Shown: piece by piece, positions 37,722 through 40,618 of the stretch
How positions within the stretch are numbered: position 1 is the first letter of the stretch
Layout of the letters: each line of letters starts with the position of its first letter
Assembly (NCBI RefSeq): GCF_014596445.1
Contig: NZ_MECL01000212.1
Coordinates: 1-40,618 of the forward strand
Source: Streptomyces sp. CBMA29
GTDB taxonomy: Bacteria; Actinomycetota; Actinomycetes; Streptomycetales; Streptomycetaceae
DNA: 40,618 nt
Direction of reading: 5' to 3'
The notes under the pieces: generated by a model
The model's input: only the letters and a program-made list of their open reading frames with translations
The model's database searches: none
Told to the model about the DNA's origin: nothing
Made by a program: the position numbers and the translations under genes

Positions 37722-40103
37722 ATGCGCAGATCCATCCTCCCGGCCCGTACCGAGGGCACGCCGCGTCGGCAGCGACGCGTGGTCGCCCTGCTCGGGGCCC
37801 TCGTCCTCGTTCTGGCCGGGATCATCGGCCTCACCCAGACCGTCGGAACCGCCTCGGCGGACGCGTCCGACTACACGCAGAGCGTCGCCCAACTGAACTC
37901 CACGCAGGCGCAGATCACGTTCAAACCCACCACGGCCGCCGCCTACGTCGACGTCCACTACCTGGTCAACAACGCGAATCAGCAGAACGTCCGGATGGCC
38001 AACAACGCGGGCGTCTGGACCCAGACCGTCAGCTCGCTCACCACCGGCACCGTACTCACCTACTGGTTCACGTACGAGAAGAGCGGCCCGCAGTACGACA
38101 CGCCGCACTTCTCCTACACCCAGGGCAGCGGCAGTACGACCGGCGGCAGTACCGGCGGCACCGGAACGACCGTCGCCACACCGACGTTCAGCCCGGCGGG
38201 CGGCACCTTCAGCTCGGCGCAGAGCGTGACGATATCCGACGCCACCTCGGGCGCGAGCATCCGTTACACGCTGGACGGCTCCACGCCGACCGCCTCCTCC
38301 GCGCTCTACAGCGCGCCGCTGACCATCTCGGCGAGCACCACGGTGAAGGCGATCGGCATCAAGTCCGGGTCCACCAACTCGGCCGTGGCCACCGCCAGTT
38401 ACACCATCGGCTCGACCTCGGCGAGCTGCCCGACGCAGTCGGACACTCCCAACTTCGGGTCGAACGTCCACATTTACGACCCGTCGATGTCCAGCGCCAC
38501 CATCCAGGCGCAGCTCGACGCGCAGTTCGCCCAGCAGAAGGACACCCAGACCGCGCAGTTCAGCAACAACCGGGTCGCGCAGCTCTTCAAGCCGGGCACG
38601 TACAACGTGTCCGACAACGTCGGCTTCTACACCTCGGTGGCCGGTCTCGGCCAGAACCCCGACGACGTCACGATCAACGGTGACGTCACCGTGGACGCCT
38701 TCAACGCCTCCGACGCGGGCAACGCGACCCAGAACTTCTGGCGGTCGGCGGAGAACCTGGCGATCAACCCCTCCAGCGGCACCGACCGTTGGGCCGTCGC
38801 GCAGGCCGCGCCCTTCCGCCGGATCGACGTGCACGGCGGGCTCGCGCTCTACCCGGCCAGCTACGGCTACGCCAGCGGTGGCTACATCGCCGACACCAAG
38901 GTCAGCGGCCAGGCCGCGTCCGTCTCGCAGCAGCAGTGGTACACCCGCGACAGCAACCTCGGGAGCTGGGCGGGCGGCGTGTGGAACATGGTCTTCTCCG
39001 GCGTCAACGGCGCCCCGGCCAACACCTTCCCGAACCCGCCGGAGACGACGCTGGCCACCACCCCGGTCTCCCGCGACGTGCCGTACCTGTACGTCGACAG
39101 CGCGGGCAAGTACCGGGTCTTCCTGCCGTCGCTGCGCACCAACGCCTCCGGACCGAGCTGGGCCAACGGCAGCACCCCCGGCACCTCGCTGCCGATGAGC
39201 CAGTTCTACGTGGTCAAGGCCGGGGACACGGCCGCGACCATCAACACCGCCCTGTCCCAGGGCTGCAACCTCTTCGTCACCCCGGGCGTCTACCACCTCA
39301 ACCAGACGCTCAACGTGACCAAGGCAAACACCACCATCCTGGGCATCGGTTACCCGACGTTCATCCCGGACAACGGCGTCAACGCCATGCAGGTCGCCGA
39401 CGTGGACGGCGTACGCCTCAAGGGTCTGCTCTTCGACGCGGGCACCACCAACTCCGCCGCGCTGCTGACCGTCGGCCCCTCCGGCTCCACCGCGAGCCAC
39501 GCCGCCAACCCGACCACCATCCAGGACGTCTTCTTCCGGATCGGCGGCCAGGTCGCGGGCAAGGCCACCACCAGCCTCATCGTGAACAGCGCCAACACGA
39601 TCATCGACCACATCTGGGCCTGGCGGGCCGACCACGGCAGCGGCGTCGGCTGGACGTCCAACACCGCCGACACCGGCCTGATCGTCAACGGCGCCAATGT
39701 GCTCGCGACCGGACTGTTCGTCGAGCACTACCAGAAGTACGAGGTCGTCTGGAACGGCCAGGGCGGCAAGACGATCTTCTTCCAGAACGAGATGCCGTAC
39801 GACCCGCCGAACCAGGCCGCCTGGGCCAACCCCAACGGGCAGAACGGATACGCCGCCTACAAGGTCGGCGCGAACGTCACCACCCATGAGGCGTGGGGGC
39901 TCGGCAGCTACTGCTACTTCAACGTCAACCCCGCGGTGAACAGCTACCACGCGTTCGAGGTGCCCAACACCTCCGGCGTGAAATTCCACAGCGCGCTGAC
40001 CGTCTCGCTCGGCGGCGTGGGCACCATCACCCACGTCATCAACGACACCGGAGCGGTCACCGCGTCCAACACCACCCCCAGCAATGTCGTGTCCTATCCC
40101 TGA
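37722..40103 (+). CDS. Secreted multidomain protein: CBM56-like, chitobiase-C-like and GH55-like domains
   Basis: Exported protein of 793 residues. A long signal peptide (twin Arg-rich start, hydrophobic 20-38) probably ends ASA|DAS at 46/47. Residues about 50-134 resemble a beta-1,3-glucan-binding CBM56 domain (YVDVHYLVNNANQQNVRM ... GTVLTYWFTY). A Gly/Ser/Thr linker follows. Residues about 155-231 are a chitobiase/hexosaminidase C-terminal-like module (PTFSPAGGTFSSAQSVTIS ... IRYTLDGSTPT). Residues about 235-793 form a right-handed beta-helix related to GH55 exo-beta-1,3-glucanases, a group often mis-annotated as adenylyl cyclase in streptomycetes. I cannot point to the catalytic acid. ATG 37722 is chosen over 37641 because the signal peptide starts there and GAAAGGA precedes it. 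It probably degrades or binds fungal or plant beta-glucan. Confidence 0.85.
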   Translation: MRRSILPARTEGTPRRQRRVVALLGALVLVLAGIIGLTQTVGTASADASDYTQSVAQLNSTQAQITFKPTTAAAYVDVHYLVNNANQQNVRMANNAGVWTQTVSSLTTGTVLTYWFTYEKSGPQYDTPHFSYTQGSGSTTGGSTGGTGTTVATPTFSPAGGTFSSAQSVTISDATSGASIRYTLDGSTPTASSALYSAPLTISASTTVKAIGIKSGSTNSAVATASYTIGSTSASCPTQSDTPNFGSNVHIYDPSMSSATIQAQLDAQFAQQKDTQTAQFSNNRVAQLFKPGTYNVSDNVGFYTSVAGLGQNPDDVTINGDVTVDAFNASDAGNATQNFWRSAENLAINPSSGTDRWAVAQAAPFRRIDVHGGLALYPASYGYASGGYIADTKVSGQAASVSQQQWYTRDSNLGSWAGGVWNMVFSGVNGAPANTFPNPPETTLATTPVSRDVPYLYVDSAGKYRVFLPSLRTNASGPSWANGSTPGTSLPMSQFYVVKAGDTAATINTALSQGCNLFVTPGVYHLNQTLNVTKANTTILGIGYPTFIPDNGVNAMQVADVDGVRLKGLLFDAGTTNSAALLTVGPSGSTASHAANPTTIQDVFFRIGGQVAGKATTSLIVNSANTIIDHIWAWRADHGSGVGWTSNTADTGLIVNGANVLATGLFVEHYQKYEVVWNGQGGKTIFFQNEMPYDPPNQAAWANPNGQNGYAAYKVGANVTTHEAWGLGSYCYFNVNPAVNSYHAFEVPNTSGVKFHSALTVSLGGVGTITHVINDTGAVTASNTTPSNVVSYP

Positions 40104-40117
40104 GCCGGTGATCCCCT

Positions 40118-40135
40118 CACCGTGAACCCACGGTG
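40118..40135 (+). terminator. Small hairpin after the glucanase-like gene
   Basis: CACCGTG pairs with CACGGTG over four bases, 14 bases after the stop codon. It is directly followed by a much stronger stem. Confidence 0.5.
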
Positions 40136-40137
40136 AC

Positions 40138-40179
40138 GGCGGCCCGGTGCTCCCGCGAAGGCGGGAGCACCGGGCCGCC
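40138..40179 (+). terminator. Strong intrinsic terminator (19-bp perfect stem)
   Basis: Arms at 40138-40156 and 40161-40179 are perfectly complementary over 19 bp with a GAAG loop. Almost all pairs are G-C. There is no T-tract, as often in actinomycetes. It ends the glucanase-like transcript and insulates the next gene. Confidence 0.9.
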
Positions 40180-40289
40180 CCCGCGAACGGGTGAAGCCGG
40201 GCCCGTGACCCCCACCCGCGTGCGCGTCGCCGTCGCCCGCCGCCTACGCTGCGCCAGGGGAGTTACGTCACGGGAGGCCGACCCTGCTG

Positions 40290-40618
40290 GTGCTGTGTGT
40301 GTTCTTCGCGTTGCTCGGTGCGGCCAGCAACGCGGTGGGAACCGTCCTCCAGCGCAAGGCCGCGCTCGCCGTGCCGCCCAACGACGCGATGCGCCCGCGC
40401 CAGATGCTCGCGATGATCCGGCAGCCGGTGTGGCTGCTCGGCATCTGCGGCGTCGCGGGCGCGGCGGCCTTCCAGGCCCTCGCCCTGGTGGCGGGACCGC
40501 TGGCCCTCGCGCAGCCCGTCTTCATCCTGGAACTGCCGCTCGCCCTGCTCTTCAGCGTGCCGCTGCTCGGGCGCGCCCTGCCGCGCGCGGGCTGGAGCGG
40601 CGTCGCCTGCGTGGTCGC
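40290..40618 (+). CDS. DMT/EamA-type membrane protein, N-terminal part (cut by window end)
   Basis: At least 109 codons run to the window edge without a stop. The translation is hydrophobic with three to four membrane helices: VLCVFFALLGAASNAVGT, then a loop VLQRKAALAVPPND, WLLGICGVAGAAAFQALALV, and PLALAQPVFILELPLALLFSVPLLGR. This layout and the QP(V/I)xxxE/ELPxAxL pattern fit drug/metabolite-transporter (DMT) proteins of the streptomycete NIPA/EamA-like kind. The start is uncertain: GTG 40290 is the first standard codon, while GGGAGG (40272-40277) is better spaced for CTG 40284. TACGCT at 40245-40250 is a -10 candidate. The substrate cannot be told from this part. Confidence 0.75.
   Translation, partial: MLCVFFALLGAASNAVGTVLQRKAALAVPPNDAMRPRQMLAMIRQPVWLLGICGVAGAAAFQALALVAGPLALAQPVFILELPLALLFSVPLLGRALPRAGWSGVACVV

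Noticed and set aside
37590..40034. An 814-codon open frame antisense to the secreted beta-helix protein
   Set aside because: Composition is Gly/Val/Arg-rich without domains, and the opposite strand encodes a signal peptide and three recognisable modules.
1..40618. tRNA, rRNA, CRISPR arrays, insertion sequences, phage genes or attachment sites
   Set aside because: No cloverleaf-like tracts, regular repeat-spacer patterns, transposase or integrase motifs were found on reading both strands.

Overview
The window is about 40.6 kb of very GC-rich DNA with strong third-position GC bias. Many genes start with GTG, several genes look leaderless (a TANNNT -10 box 6-8 bases before the start codon), and SD sequences are of the GGAGG type. 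Family content (CUT1 ABC importer without its own ATPase, ROK/TetR/MarR/HxlR regulators, MMPL pump, secreted beta-glucanase-like protein) fits a Streptomyces or close streptomycete chromosome. I see no rRNA, tRNA, CRISPR, phage or insertion-sequence genes.

Region by region. (1) 0.1-5.7 kb, housekeeping and small genes: CorA-type metal channel, RecF/OLD-like ATPase, HAD hydrolase, PH-like small protein, TetR regulator with a palindromic operator, a small hypothetical protein and a hemerythrin-like protein. (2) 5.8-13.8 kb, a tightly coupled minus-strand sugar or polyol operon: lipoprotein binding protein, permease, single-domain ATPase, uridine-kinase-fold sugar kinase (TTG start), SDR dehydrogenase and transketolase. 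It faces a ROK repressor. The order of the first four genes is that of the fructose system frcBCAK of Sinorhizobium. (3) 13.8-15.7 kb, a TetR/MFS efflux pair around a perfect operator. (4) 15.8-23.2 kb, a probable cell-wall amino-sugar salvage locus: binding protein, two CUT1 permeases, a cytoplasmic NagZ-like GH3 enzyme, an RpiR/MurR-type regulator and AnmK (anhydro-MurNAc kinase). A fragment of a VOC gene lies inside it. (5) 23.3-30 kb: MMPL exporter, MFS/MarR pair with three operators, and a NarL-type two-component system.

(6) 30-37.4 kb is an accessory stretch built mostly of divergent regulator/enzyme pairs: haloalkane-dehalogenase-like hydrolase/MarR, TetR/cupin, NmrA-like reductase/TetR and HxlR/alpha-beta hydrolase. 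It also carries a membrane-anchored glutaredoxin-like protein, a GNAT acetyltransferase, and two gene remnants (a cupin-XRE regulator with a nonsense codon, and a methyltransferase fragment). (7) 37.4-40.6 kb: a secreted three-domain beta-1,3-glucan-type protein with a long leader and LacI-like site, a perfect 19-bp terminator stem, and the start of a DMT-type membrane protein cut by the window end.

The two sugar systems are the main functional content. One imports a sugar or polyol, probably oxidises and/or phosphorylates it, and sends the product to the pentose phosphate pathway. The other brings in muropeptide sugars, which are cleaved and phosphorylated inside the cell. The remaining modules are small, separately regulated detoxification or efflux units, each with its own operator.
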